Shown here: in pieces, positions 8,899 through 18,300 of the stretch
How positions within the stretch are numbered: the stretch's first letter is position 1
Layout of the letters: each line of letters starts with the position of its first letter
Origin: JAKAXG01 sp035702985
GTDB lineage: Bacteria > Actinomycetota > Acidimicrobiia > Acidimicrobiales > Palsa-688
Assembly: GCA_035702985.1 (NCBI GenBank)
Contig: DASSZD010000115.1
Span: 1 to 64,000 of the forward strand
Direction of reading: 5' to 3'
DNA length: 64,000 nt
Position numbers and translations under genes: made by a program
Notes under the pieces: generated by a model
The model's input: only the letters and a program-made list of their open reading frames with translations
Databases searched by the model: none
Told to the model about the DNA's origin: nothing

Positions 8899-9750
8899 TC
8901 AGGGGCGGCTGCTCGGCCGGATCGATGACGAGATGACAACCGGCACGTCGGAGATGATCACCTGCGCGCCGTGCCCGGCCAGCCGGGCTGCTTGCTGGGG
9001 GTCGTTGACGGTCCACGCCACGGCGGCCAGACCCGCCGCCCGGATCCTCTCGACTTCTCCCGCACCCCCGCCACCGGCAACGCCCGACGCCAGGAAGTGC
9101 ACCCCCCAGTAGCCGGAGCGAGCCAGATTCTCCAGCCCATCAGCGTTGGGGATCTCGGTGCACAGGTGTCCGAGCCGCAGCGGCAGACCGGCGCTGAGGA
9201 AGGGGCGGGTGGCGGAAGCGGAGAACGACGACACGACCAGGTCCGGCGCCGGCGCCGCCCCCACCGAGGCGATGTACCGCCCGAGCCAGGCGCACAGTGC
9301 TTCGCCGAGCCGGGACTGCTCCTCCGGGGAGGCATCGGGAGGAACCTTGAGCTCCACGTTCATGGTCGCCGTCCCGGCCACACCCAGCACCTCCTCGAGG
9401 CGGGCCAGGTGCGGCAGATCCGCCGACCGGCACCGGTCCACCGGGCCGGCAGGCGAGTCCCGATCGTGGGTGCACACGAATTCCCCGTCGGTGCACAGCC
9501 AGGTGTCGAACTCCACGCCGTCGGCGCCGGAGGCGATGGCTGCGCTGATCCCGGCCACCGTGTTGTCGGCCTCGCCCCGGGCGGCCTCGCCCCGGGCGGC
9601 CCCGCCGACCCGGCCGGTCTCGACCGGCGCCGGACCGCCCCGGCCGCCCCGGACCGGCGCCGGACCGCCCCGGCCGGTCTCGACCGGCGCCGGACCGACC
9701 CGGCCCCGGTGGGACCAGACCTGCACGGCGGAACCGGGCGCCGCTGCCAC
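8899..9750 (-). CDS. ugpQ: Glycerophosphodiester phosphodiesterase with an expanded active-site loop
   Basis: A 283-residue GDPD that hydrolyses glycerophosphodiesters to glycerol-3-phosphate and an alcohol. The catalytic H14-R15 pair is in WSHRG, the metal ligands are in GADGVEFDTW, the second histidine is in CTHDRD, and NVELK and the C-terminal AWTVNDP follow. Normally HRG is followed within about ten residues by the ENT motif. Here 39 or so extra residues of VETGRGGPAP-type repeats (about 18-61) stand between HRG and DNT at 62-64. The GTG start lies 2 nt after the permease stop, so this is the last gene of the ugp operon. No signal peptide is seen, so it acts inside the cell on imported diesters. 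Confidence 0.82.
   Translation of the reverse strand: MAAAPGSAVQVWSHRGRVGPAPVETGRGGPAPVRGGRGGPAPVETGRVGGAARGEAARGEADNTVAGISAAIASGADGVEFDTWLCTDGEFVCTHDRDSPAGPVDRCRSADLPHLARLEEVLGVAGTATMNVELKVPPDASPEEQSRLGEALCAWLGRYIASVGAAPAPDLVVSSFSASATRPFLSAGLPLRLGHLCTEIPNADGLENLARSGYWGVHFLASGVAGGGGAGEVERIRAAGLAAVAWTVNDPQQAARLAGHGAQVIISDVPVVISSSIRPSSRP
9568..9605. repeat. 15-bp minisatellite in the GDPD gene (about 2.6 copies)
   Basis: GGCCTCGCCCCGGGC is repeated exactly at 9568-9582 and 9583-9597 with a partial third copy. On the coding strand it encodes the pentapeptide ARGEA in tandem. Confidence 0.85.
9611..9700. repeat. 30-bp minisatellite in the GDPD gene (three copies)
   Basis: Three 30-bp units at 9611-9640, 9641-9670 and 9671-9700 share CGGCCG and GACCGGCGCCGGACCG blocks. 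The first and third are nearly identical and the middle one has a few changes. Each unit encodes ten residues (GPAPVETGRG type), so copy-number change keeps the reading frame. Confidence 0.88.
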
Positions 9751-9752
9751 CG

Positions 9753-10595
9753 TCAGTCGATACCCGCCATCAGGCCGCGCACGAACCACCGCTGCATGGC
9801 CATCACGATCAGAACGGGCGGGATCAGGGCGACCAGCGCCACCGACATCACCAGGTCCCACTGGGGCACGGAGAAGCTCTGGGCGGCGGTGATGATCTGG
9901 CGGATACCCATGACAACCGTGGCGTGCTGGGGGCTGGAGGTGACCAGCAGAGGCCAGAGGTACTGGTTCCACCCGTAGATGAACTCCAGCACGAATATGG
10001 CGGCCAGGGTGGGCCGGGCCAGCGGCAGGACGATGGAGGTCAGGAACCGGATGGGCCCGATACCGTCCAGGCGGGCCGCGTCGGCCAGCTCCCGGGGGAA
10101 CGACCGGAAGTACTGGCGGAAGAGGAACACCGCGGTGGCGGAGGCGATGAGCGGCAGGATCAGGCCGCCCTGGCTGTTGAGCAGGCCCAGGTTGGCAGTC
10201 ACCTGGTAGGTGGGGAAGAACCGCACCTCGACCGGCAGCATCAGGGTGATGAAGATCAGCCAGAACATCACCATGCGGCCCGGGAAGCGGAAGAACCCCA
10301 CCGCGTAGGCAGCTGGCACCGAAAGTGCCAATTTAAGGACCGCCACCCCGAGGGCCAGGATCAGCGAGTTGAGCATCATGGTGCCCAGCGACGGCGACTG
10401 CGGGAACGGGTTGTTGATGACGTGGGCAATGTTGTTCGCCAACCGGCCGGCCGGGAGGGCCGGCACTCCTGACAGCACGTCACGGGCCGGGTGGGATGCC
10501 ACCACGACTGCCAGATAGATGGGGGCGGCGAACAGCGCGGCGACGGCCAGCAGCAGCACGTGGCGGATGGCGGAGACGACCCGGCGATTTTTCAT
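9753..10595 (-). CDS. ugpE: Glycerol-3-phosphate ABC transporter permease UgpE
   Basis: A 280-residue inner-membrane permease of the carbohydrate uptake-1 family with about six transmembrane helices and the ABC-docking EAA loop DAARLDGIGPIRFLTSIVLP at roughly residues 180-200. It forms the channel with UgpA. Its ATG overlaps the ugpA stop (ATGA), and its stop is 2 nt before the GDPD start. Assignment to UgpE rather than another sugar permease rests on the clear UgpB upstream and the phosphodiesterase downstream. Confidence 0.85.
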   Translation of the reverse strand: MKNRRVVSAIRHVLLLAVAALFAAPIYLAVVVASHPARDVLSGVPALPAGRLANNIAHVINNPFPQSPSLGTMMLNSLILALGVAVLKLALSVPAAYAVGFFRFPGRMVMFWLIFITLMLPVEVRFFPTYQVTANLGLLNSQGGLILPLIASATAVFLFRQYFRSFPRELADAARLDGIGPIRFLTSIVLPLARPTLAAIFVLEFIYGWNQYLWPLLVTSSPQHATVVMGIRQIITAAQSFSVPQWDLVMSVALVALIPPVLIVMAMQRWFVRGLMAGID

Positions 10596-11551
10596 CGGTA
10601 GTGCACCCTGCGGTTGAAGATGCGGAACTGGAATACGAGCAGGATCCCGGCCAGCGCGAACAGCAGCAGGCTCTCGGCCCCGGCCAGGCCTACATCACCG
10701 TTCTGGAACCCGTCCCGGTACAGCATGTAGACCAGCGTGGTGGTCGACCCGCCGGGGCCACCCTGGGTCACCACGTCGATCACGGCGAAGCTGCTGAACA
10801 GGGCGGCCAGCACGTCGGACACCGTGACGAACACCACCGTCGGGCCGAGCAGGGGGAACACCACGCTCCAGAACCGGCGGATGGGGCTGGCCCCGTCGAT
10901 GGTGGCCGCCTCCACCACCGATTCCGGCACGGCCTGCAACCCCGCCGAGAAGAACACGAAGTTGTAGGCGCACTGCTGCCAGATGGTCAGGGCGGTCACC
11001 AGGGCGAATGCCTGGGTGCCGTTGAGGGCGAAATTCCAGTTGACCCCGAGGTCCTCCAGCAGCCGGGCTCCCGGGCCGATGTGCGGCTCGAACAGGAACA
11101 GCCACAGCGCCGCCCCGATGGCCCCCGGCACGGCGTAGGTCCAGATGAACAGGGTGCGGTAGAACACCCGCATCCTTCCCGTGCGCTCCACCTGTACGGC
11201 CAGCAGCAGGGCGATGGCCATGGACACCACGGTGGTGATGGCGGTGAACGCGGCCGTCACCTCCACCGCCTGCAGGTAGGTGCCGTTGAGGGCGGCGCTG
11301 AAGTTGGCCAGGCCGGAGAACCGTTCCCCCAGCCCGAAGGCGTTGGATTGCCGGAACGCCTCGAGTATCGCTTTGACCGAGGGCCACAGGAAGAAGACCC
11401 CGACCACCACCAGCTCCGGCACGATCAGGGCGACCGGCAGGAGCCGGTGCCCGAAGATCGCGTCGTCCCCTGCGCCTCCGGCCCGTACCGGCCGGCGCCT
11501 CAGCCCCGGCACCCGGATCAGCCGGGGCCGGGCTGCGGCGTCAACCGCCAT
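10592..11551 (-). CDS. ugpA: Glycerol-3-phosphate ABC transporter permease UgpA
   Basis: A 319-residue permease with six transmembrane helices and the EAA loop EAATIDGASPIRRFWSVVFP at about residues 213-232, which docks the ATPase. The N-terminal 30 residues are basic and cytoplasmic. The gene overlaps the end of ugpB by 11 nt and the start of ugpE by 4 nt, so the operon is tightly coupled. No ATP-binding subunit gene (ugpC) is found on either side; an ATPase encoded elsewhere must energise the transporter. Confidence 0.86.
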   Translation of the reverse strand: MAVDAAARPRLIRVPGLRRRPVRAGGAGDDAIFGHRLLPVALIVPELVVVGVFFLWPSVKAILEAFRQSNAFGLGERFSGLANFSAALNGTYLQAVEVTAAFTAITTVVSMAIALLLAVQVERTGRMRVFYRTLFIWTYAVPGAIGAALWLFLFEPHIGPGARLLEDLGVNWNFALNGTQAFALVTALTIWQQCAYNFVFFSAGLQAVPESVVEAATIDGASPIRRFWSVVFPLLGPTVVFVTVSDVLAALFSSFAVIDVVTQGGPGGSTTTLVYMLYRDGFQNGDVGLAGAESLLLFALAGILLVFQFRIFNRRVHYR

Positions 11552-12929
11552 ACTGGCTGGCGAACTGGGTGAGGATCGAGTCCCCCTGGGACTGGGCCGA
11601 GGCCAGGGCGGCCGATGCCGACTGCTTGCCGGACAGCACGGCGGCGATGGCCGACGCCTCGGCCTGGCGCACCTCGGGCAGGTAGCCCAGCCGGATGCCC
11701 CGGGTGTAGGACGTCGGCGTCTTGTTGGTCAGTTCCTTGACCGCCACCAGGTCGTTGGGGTGGCTGGAGTAGAAACCCTGGGACTTGAGCAGGTCCGACG
11801 AGGCCGGGGTCACCGGCACGTACCCGGTGTGGGAGGCCCAGTACGCCTGGGCCTGCGGCGACATCAGATAGTGCAGGAACTCGGCGTCGCCCCGGTAGTG
11901 CACCGCCGGCGCCCCGCTCATCACCCACATGGAGGCTCCGCCCACCACGGTGTTCTGCGGGGCGTTGGCGTCGTTGTCGGCGATGGGCAGCTCGCTGACC
12001 CCGAAGGGGAACTTGGCCGCCGCCTGGATGGTGCCGAGGTCGGCCGAGCTCTGCTCGTACATGGCGCACGTCCCGTTGGTGAACAGCGGCACGGTGGAGG
12101 TGCTCACCCCGTTCCACATGTACTGGCCCTTCTGCGCCAGCTGCCCCAGCAGGGTCAGGTGGTTGACCAGCGGGGCGGAGTCGATCTTCAGCTTGGTTCC
12201 CTTGACCGCGCTGTATCCGTTGTCATTGGTGGCGTACTGGTAGCCGTTCCAGGTGGAGAACTCCTCCATGTCGGTCCACATCACGTATGCCCCGGAGGAG
12301 GTGAGGGCACACTTCTGGCCGTGGGCCAGCAGCTGGGCCGCGTCCGACGCGAACTGGTTCCAAGTGGTCGGCGGCTGGCTGATGCCCGCCTTCTGCAGCT
12401 CGGTCTTATTGTAGAACAGCACCGGGGTGGAGCTGTTGAACGGCAGCGAGTCCAGCTGGTTGCTGGCCGTCTCGTAGTAGCTCGCCGCCCCTCCGATGAA
12501 ATCGGTGGTTGCGAACGGGATCTTGTACTGGCTCATCAGCTTGTACACCGGCACGTACGACCCGTTCGAGTCCATGATGGTGGCGGTTCCGGCGTCGAAG
12601 ATCTGGGTGATGTCCGGCGCCGCGTGGGCTTTGAACGCGGCGATGGTGTCGGAGAGGACCTGCGAGTACGACCCCTTGGAGAGCGCCGTGACGTGGTACT
12701 GGCTCTGCGACGAGTTGAACTGTGAGACCAGGTAGTTGAACGAGGTCGCGTTGACGCCGCTGAAGGCGGTCCACACGGTGAGGTTCACGGTCTTGCCCGG
12801 CGCCGGCGCGGCCGCCGCCGGCGGGGCGGACGAGTGGCTGGAACCGCCGCACGCCGCCGCCGCCATGGTGATGGAGGCCGCCCCTGCAGCCAGTGTCAAA
12901 AGACGTCGCTTCTCGCCGCTGGATCTCAT
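11541..12929 (-). CDS. ugpB: Glycerol-3-phosphate-binding lipoprotein UgpB
   Basis: A 462-residue extracellular solute-binding lipoprotein with signal peptide and lipobox (AAAAC, C27). It resembles E. coli UgpB closely in text I recognise: a YVPVYKLM-type segment, PFNSSTPVLFYNK, a STWNG segment, DANAPQNTVVGGASMWVM, the TGYVPVTPA region and RLGYLPEVR near the end. It should deliver sn-glycerol-3-phosphate or its diesters to UgpAE. The ATG at 12929 has AAAGGA 5 nt upstream; an ATG 54 nt earlier would push the signal peptide inward. An imperfect palindrome at 13029-13043 lies about 100 nt upstream. Confidence 0.88.
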   Translation of the reverse strand: MRSSGEKRRLLTLAAGAASITMAAAACGGSSHSSAPPAAAAPAPGKTVNLTVWTAFSGVNATSFNYLVSQFNSSQSQYHVTALSKGSYSQVLSDTIAAFKAHAAPDITQIFDAGTATIMDSNGSYVPVYKLMSQYKIPFATTDFIGGAASYYETASNQLDSLPFNSSTPVLFYNKTELQKAGISQPPTTWNQFASDAAQLLAHGQKCALTSSGAYVMWTDMEEFSTWNGYQYATNDNGYSAVKGTKLKIDSAPLVNHLTLLGQLAQKGQYMWNGVSTSTVPLFTNGTCAMYEQSSADLGTIQAAAKFPFGVSELPIADNDANAPQNTVVGGASMWVMSGAPAVHYRGDAEFLHYLMSPQAQAYWASHTGYVPVTPASSDLLKSQGFYSSHPNDLVAVKELTNKTPTSYTRGIRLGYLPEVRQAEASAIAAVLSGKQSASAALASAQSQGDSILTQFASQYGG

Positions 12930-13028
12930 CGGGTCCTTTCCCTGTCCGGGTGTCAACGCCCGCGGTGCGGTGCCTCCGGGCATCGAACCGCCTGCCGGCC
13001 GTCATCATTGCACGGGCTGGCCGAGGGG

Positions 13029-13043
13029 CTGGTGGATCACCAG
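13029..13043. promoter_or_regulatory. Palindrome upstream of ugpB (possible operator)
   Basis: CTGGTG-GAT-CACCAG: 6-bp perfect arms around a 3-bp centre, about 100 nt before the ugpB start and 26 nt past the MFS stop. It could be a repressor site for the ugp operon. No PHO-box repeats are seen in this gap. Confidence 0.3.
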
Positions 13044-13068
13044 CGGCGCTCAAGCTAGAGGCGGGTGT

Positions 13069-14862
13069 TTAACCCCGGAGGTCCGCCGGGCGGCCCCCGG
13101 GTGAACTGTGGGCGAAGACCGCCTCCTGCGGATCGGCGGGGGCCGGAGGCTCGGCCTGCTGTTCGCGGTGGTGGTACTTGCCGCCCCGCAGCCACGAGGC
13201 GACCGCCGCCACCAGGCACGCCACCAGGGCGAAGTCGAACGCCTCGTGGAGGCCGTTGCCGAACGGCTTGGTGATGAGGCTGGGGAAGAAGCTGCGTCCG
13301 GTCAGGTAAGTGGCCTGGGCGTGCGGCAGATGGCCCAGCACCCCGGTCGGTCCCAGCAGGTTCTGGATGGGGTTGTAGCCCAGGAAGGAGGCGAACAGGG
13401 TGCTGACCGGCGGGAGGGCCGCCACCCGGTGGGCGGCTGCGGCCGGGACCCCGTGGGCCACCAGCCCCCGGTACAGAGATCCGGGGAGCGTGCCGGACAG
13501 CCCGGCGATTATGAGGGTGAAGAAGATGCCGATCGACAGCACCATCGCCGAGTTCTGGAAGGTGGCCATCATCCCGGCCCCGCCGCCCCGGGCGTCGGGC
13601 GGCAGGCTGTTCATCACCCCGGCCCGGTTGGGCGACGCGAACAGGCCCATGGCCAGCCCGTTGGCCAGCAGCAGGAGCGCGAACCAGGTGTAGCTGAAGT
13701 TGATCGGCAGCAGTTCGAGCAGGCCGAAGGTGGCGGCCGCCGCGATCATCCCCCCGGTGGCGAACGGCCTGGCCCCGTACCGGTCGGAGAGGATGCCCGA
13801 CACCGGCCCGGCGACCAGGAACCCCACCGTGAGCGGCACCATGTAGATGCCCGCCCACAGGGGGGTCTGGGCGAAGCTGTAGCCGTGCTGGGGGAGCCAG
13901 ATGCCCTGCAGCCAGATGATGAGGATGAACATCATCCCGCCCCTGCCCAGCGAGGCCAGCAGCGACGCCAAGTTGCCGGCTGCGAAGGCCCGGATGCGGA
14001 ACAGCGACAGCCGGAACATGGGCTGGGCCACCCTGGTCTCGATCCAGGCGAAGAGGGCCAGTACGGCGCAACCGCCGATCAGGGTGCCGAGCACGAACGG
14101 GTTGGTCCAGCCCATGGTTGCGCCGCCGTAGGGGATGATGCCGTAGGTGATCCCGATGAGCACGGCGATCAGCCCGACGCCGAAGGTCAGGTTCCCCCAC
14201 CAGTCGATGCGGGCCGGGTTGCGCAGACCGGTGTCGCGCAGCTTGAAGTACGCCCAGAACGTCCCGAACAGGCCCACCGGTACCGACACGAGGAACACCA
14301 GCCGCCACGAGACCGGGCCCAGCAGTCCGCCCACGATGAGACCGATGAAGGACCCGCCGATGGCGGCCACCCCGTTGACCCCCAGGGCCATGCCTCTCTG
14401 GTTCTCGGGGAAGGCGTCGGTCAGGATGGCCGACGAGTTGGCGAACAGGAACGCCCCGCCTACGCCCTGGCCGAGCCGCATCACGATCAGCCAGATGGCC
14501 GCCGGCGCCCCGGTCATCCACGTGGCGGACAGGAGGATGGAGAACACGGTGAACACCGCGAAGCCCATGTTGTACATCCGCACCCGGCCGAACATGTCCC
14601 CGATGCGCCCGAAGCTGACCACCAGGACGGCGGTGACGACCATGTAACCCATCAGGATCCACAGGAAGTAGGGCGTGTTCGACGAGGTGAGGGGGTTCAG
14701 CTTGATCCCGTCGAAGATGTTGGGAAGGGCGATCAGGATTATCGACGAGTTGATGGTCGCCATCAGTATCCCGATGGTGGTGTTGGACAGGGCGATCCAC
14801 TTGTAGTGGGGTCCCAGGTCCCGATCGGTTCCGGTGTGGCCGCCGGTGCTGTCCAATCGCAT
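13069..14862 (-). CDS. MFS drug-efflux transporter (DHA2/EmrB-QacA family, 14 TM)
   Basis: A 597-residue proton-driven exporter with about 14 hydrophobic helices. DHA2 motifs are visible: NSSIILIALPNIF in the first helix, motif A GRIGDMFGRVRMYN near residue 85, the RLGQGVGGAFLFANSSAI segment, and the motif C-like GGSFIGLIVGGLLGP near residue 170. It should expel hydrophobic or cationic compounds. AGGAGCGAGGT precedes the ATG. The upstream gap has a direct ACGTCA repeat (14896-14907) that could be a regulator site, but no TetR gene is adjacent. Confidence 0.87.
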   Translation of the reverse strand: MRLDSTGGHTGTDRDLGPHYKWIALSNTTIGILMATINSSIILIALPNIFDGIKLNPLTSSNTPYFLWILMGYMVVTAVLVVSFGRIGDMFGRVRMYNMGFAVFTVFSILLSATWMTGAPAAIWLIVMRLGQGVGGAFLFANSSAILTDAFPENQRGMALGVNGVAAIGGSFIGLIVGGLLGPVSWRLVFLVSVPVGLFGTFWAYFKLRDTGLRNPARIDWWGNLTFGVGLIAVLIGITYGIIPYGGATMGWTNPFVLGTLIGGCAVLALFAWIETRVAQPMFRLSLFRIRAFAAGNLASLLASLGRGGMMFILIIWLQGIWLPQHGYSFAQTPLWAGIYMVPLTVGFLVAGPVSGILSDRYGARPFATGGMIAAAATFGLLELLPINFSYTWFALLLLANGLAMGLFASPNRAGVMNSLPPDARGGGAGMMATFQNSAMVLSIGIFFTLIIAGLSGTLPGSLYRGLVAHGVPAAAAHRVAALPPVSTLFASFLGYNPIQNLLGPTGVLGHLPHAQATYLTGRSFFPSLITKPFGNGLHEAFDFALVACLVAAVASWLRGGKYHHREQQAEPPAPADPQEAVFAHSSPGGRPADLRG

Positions 14863-14952
14863 ACCTCGCTCCTAGTTCGCTTGGCTAAGCATCTTACGTC
14901 AACGTCAGATTTCACCGGCGGAGTTCCCGTTCGGCGGCGCGACGGTGCCTGG

Positions 14953-14958
14953 TATGGT
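14953..14958 (+). promoter_or_regulatory. Candidate leaderless promoter (-10 TATGGT)
   Basis: TATGGT ends 8 nt before the ATG at 14967. No ribosome site stands before this ATG. Confidence 0.45.
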
Positions 14959-14966
14959 TCCGGCCC

Positions 14967-15383
14967 ATGGACGGGGTGGAGGACGTGATCGGCCGGGTTC
15001 CGCTGTTCGCCCGGCTCTCCGGGAAGGACCTCAAGAGCCTGGCCGCCTCGATGAAGGAACGGACCTTCTCGGCGGGCACGGTCATCACCGAGCCGGGCCA
15101 GGGCGGGGTCGGGTTCTTCGTGATCGGCGCCGGCACGGCGACGGTGACGGTGGGAGGGGAGGCCCGCCGGACTCTCAGGGCGGGCGACTACTTCGGTGAG
15201 ATCGCCCTCATCGACGACGGCCCCCGCACCGCCCGCATAACCGCCGACACCGACGTGAGCTGCTACGGGCTCACGGCCTGGGACTTCCGGCCGTTCGTGC
15301 AGGCCCACCCCGACGTGGCCTGGTCGCTTCTGCAGACCCTGGCCCAGCGGGTCCGGGAGTCGGAGGCCCGGCTCTCGGCCTGA
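14967..15383 (+). CDS. Stand-alone cyclic-nucleotide-binding domain protein
   Basis: A 138-residue protein that is almost entirely one cNMP-binding domain (about 8-125). It contains the G-rich beta turn (FFVIGAGTATVTVGG), the phosphate-binding cassette core YFGEIALIDDGPRTARITA (about 72-90) with the conserved E and R that hold the cyclic phosphate and ribose, and no DNA-binding HTH after it. It therefore resembles a Crp sensor domain without an effector and probably acts on a partner protein. It is divergent from the MFS gene and convergent with hrpA. Confidence 0.85.
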   Translation: MDGVEDVIGRVPLFARLSGKDLKSLAASMKERTFSAGTVITEPGQGGVGFFVIGAGTATVTVGGEARRTLRAGDYFGEIALIDDGPRTARITADTDVSCYGLTAWDFRPFVQAHPDVAWSLLQTLAQRVRESEARLSA

Positions 15384-15392
15384 AACCGGCGC

Positions 15393-18300
15393 CTAGGCCG
15401 TCATGCGGTCGATGGCCCGCATGATGCGGGCCTCGCTGACCGGCGCCGGCGTGCCGAGGGACTGGGCCCACAGCGACACCCTCAGCTCCTCGATCATCCA
15501 GCGGACGTCGGCCAGGCCGGCCCGTACCCCGGCCGGTGCCGTCCCGGCCAGGACCTGGTCCACCAGTTCCTCGTAGCGGGCCCGCACCCGGCCCACCGCC
15601 GCCTGGCGCTCGGTGTCGCGCCGGACGTCCGCCGGCAGCCGCTCCAGGCGCCGGCCCGCCGCTTCCAGGTACCGCAGCAGGTCCCCCAGGCGGCCGGTCC
15701 CGGCGGACGTGACGAAACCGGGCCGGACCAGGTCGGCCACCTGCTGGCCGACGTCGGCCAGGGCCGGCTGCAGCTGACCCGACCGGTCCGCCCGGTCCAG
15801 CCTGTCGATGGCGTCGTGGACCTGCTCGGCCGCCGCCATGACGCCGCCCGCGATGGTGGCCAGGCGGGCCACCCGGTCCACCAGCCCCCTGCGGGCGTCG
15901 GCGGCCATGGCCTCGAAGCCGGCCCGGTCGAACGCCGGCCCGCCGTGGCCGACCATGATCCGGTCGGCCACGGCGGTGGCGCAGTCGGTGAACAGGTCGG
16001 CCAGCGGCGTACCCGAGCGGGCCAGGGCCAGCTTGGTCTCGTTGGTCAGGCGGCGCTGCAGGTGGGCCGCCGGCAGGGGAGCGGCCAGCAGCAGCAGGCG
16101 CCGGGTGGCCCGCCACATGCTGTCGGCCTGGGCAGCCGGCGAGTCGAGCAGGGCCACGCCGACCGAGTCACCCTCGTCGACCAGGGCCGGGTAGGCCCGC
16201 AGGTTCCCCTTGTCCACCTGCCGGGGGAGATCGCCGAACTCCCACGTCGCGGCCCCGTGACGGATCAGCTCGGGGGCGATGCGGGCCAGGGCGGCCCGGA
16301 TGCGCTCCTGCATCCGCCGGCGCAGGTCGCCGAGATCCCGTCCCCGGGCCAGCACCGCGCCGTCGCCGCCGACGACCTCGAAGCAGACCCGCAGATGCGC
16401 CGGCAGGTCCCTCACGTCCCAGACGGCCGGATCCACCGGCTCGCCGCCCAGGCGCGACAGGCGGGCCGCCACCACCTCCAGAAGCGGTCCGTCGGCGGGG
16501 CCGGTCCCGGCCAGCACCTCCCGGGCCACGTCCCGGGCCGGTCCCAGCGCCCGTCGGTGACCCTTGGGGAGGGCCCGCACCAGGGCGGTGACCAGATCCA
16601 GGCGGTAGCCGGGCACGTTCCAGTCGAAGCCCGCCCCGTCCAGGCGGTTCAGGGTGTCGAGGGGTACCGAGACCGTGACTCCGTCGCCGTCGGCCCCCGG
16701 CTCGTAGCGGTAGGTGAGGGGCAGTTCCAGCCCGCCGGCCGCCCACCGGTCCGGGTAGCCGGAGAAGTCCACCGGGCCGCCGCCGCGGTCCACCAGCACC
16801 TCGAGCGGCACGTCCAGGAGGTCCGGGTCCGACTGCTGGGCCCGTCGCCACCACCGCTGGAACCGCCGCCCGTCGGTGACCTCGGCGGGGATCACCCGGT
16901 CGTAGAAGGCTTCCACCACATCGGGGCCGGCCAGGAGGTCCCGCCGGCGTACCCTCTCCTCCCACACCCGCACCTGCTCGACGCGGGCCGCGGTCCGCTC
17001 CAGGGGGGCCACGGCCACCGGCCAGTTCCGCCCCACCAGGGCCTCCTCGATGAAGAGGCGGCGGGCCTCGGCCGGGTCCAGCCGGGAGAGGGCCACCGGG
17101 CGGCCGGCATCCACCGGCAGACCGTAGAGCGTCACCCGCTCCTCGACCATGGCCTCCCCCCGCTTGGCCTCCCACCACGGGTCGGAGTAGCTGCGCTTGA
17201 CCAGGTGGGCGCCCAGCTTCTCCGCCCAGGCCGGCTCGACGCGGGCCACGGTGCGGGCCCAGGTCCGGTCGGTCTCCACCAGGGCGCCGGCCATGGCCCA
17301 GCCCGGCTGCCGGCGGGCCAGGTTCGAGCCCCGGCCGATCACCCAGCGGGTGTTGCGGGCCCCCCGGTAGTCGCCGCGCACCCGGTCCCGCATGCCGATG
17401 TGGGAGAGCAGGCCGGCCAGGAGGGCCTGGTGGATCTGGTCGGGATGGGCCGGTTCCCGGTTGGCGTGGGCGCCCCGCCCCCGGTACACCTGGCGGATCT
17501 GGCCGGCCACGTCCTGCCACTCCCGGATGCGCAGCACGTGTAGGAACTCCGTCTTGCACCGCCGGCGGAACTGGTTCCCCGACAGCTGGGCCTGCAGCTC
17601 GGCCAGGTAGTCCCAGAGCCGGACATAGCCGAGGAAGTCCGAGTCGGTCACCGCGAAGCGGCGGTGCATCTCGTCGGCCGCCTGGGCATGGTCCGCCGGC
17701 CGCTCCCGGGGGTCCTGGATGGAAAGGGCGGCGGCTATGACCGTGACCTCCCGGAGGCAGTCCCGCCGCTCCGCCTCGAGCACCATGCGGCCCAGGCGGG
17801 GATCGACCGGCAGCTCGGCCAGCCTGCGGCCGATGGGGGTCAGGTGCAGCCGTTCGCCGCGCCGTTCGAAGGCGCCCAGCTCCTCGAGCAGGGCCCGGCC
17901 GTCGGCGACGCTGCGCCGGTCCGGGGCTTCGATGAAGGGGAAGGACTCCACCTCGCCCAGGCCGATCGCCTCCATCTGCAAGATGACCGAGGCCAGGTTG
18001 GTGCGCAGGATCTCCGGGTCGGTGAACTCGGGGCGGCCGGCGTAGTCCTCCTCCGGGTACAGGCGGATGCAGACGCCCGGCGCGACCCGCCCGCAGCGCC
18101 CGGCCCGCTGGTCCGCCGACGCCCGTGACACCGCCTCGATGGGCAGCCTCTGCACTTTGGTCCGGTGGCTGAAGCGGGATATCCGGGCCATCCCGGTGTC
18201 CACCACGTAGCGGATCCCCGGCACGGTGAGGGAGGTCTCGGCCACGTTGGTGGCCAGCACCACCCGCCGGCCCCGGTGCGCTCTGAACACCCGGTGCTGT

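Noticed and set aside
12930..13068. PHO box before ugpB
   Set aside because: No GTTCA-type 11-nt repeats; only an unrelated palindrome at 13029-13043.
14894..14908. TTGACG -35 with ACGTCA direct repeat before the MFS gene as a full promoter
   Set aside because: The spacing to the nearest -10-like sequence is acceptable but that sequence (CGAACT) is poor; kept only as a possible regulator site in the MFS entry.
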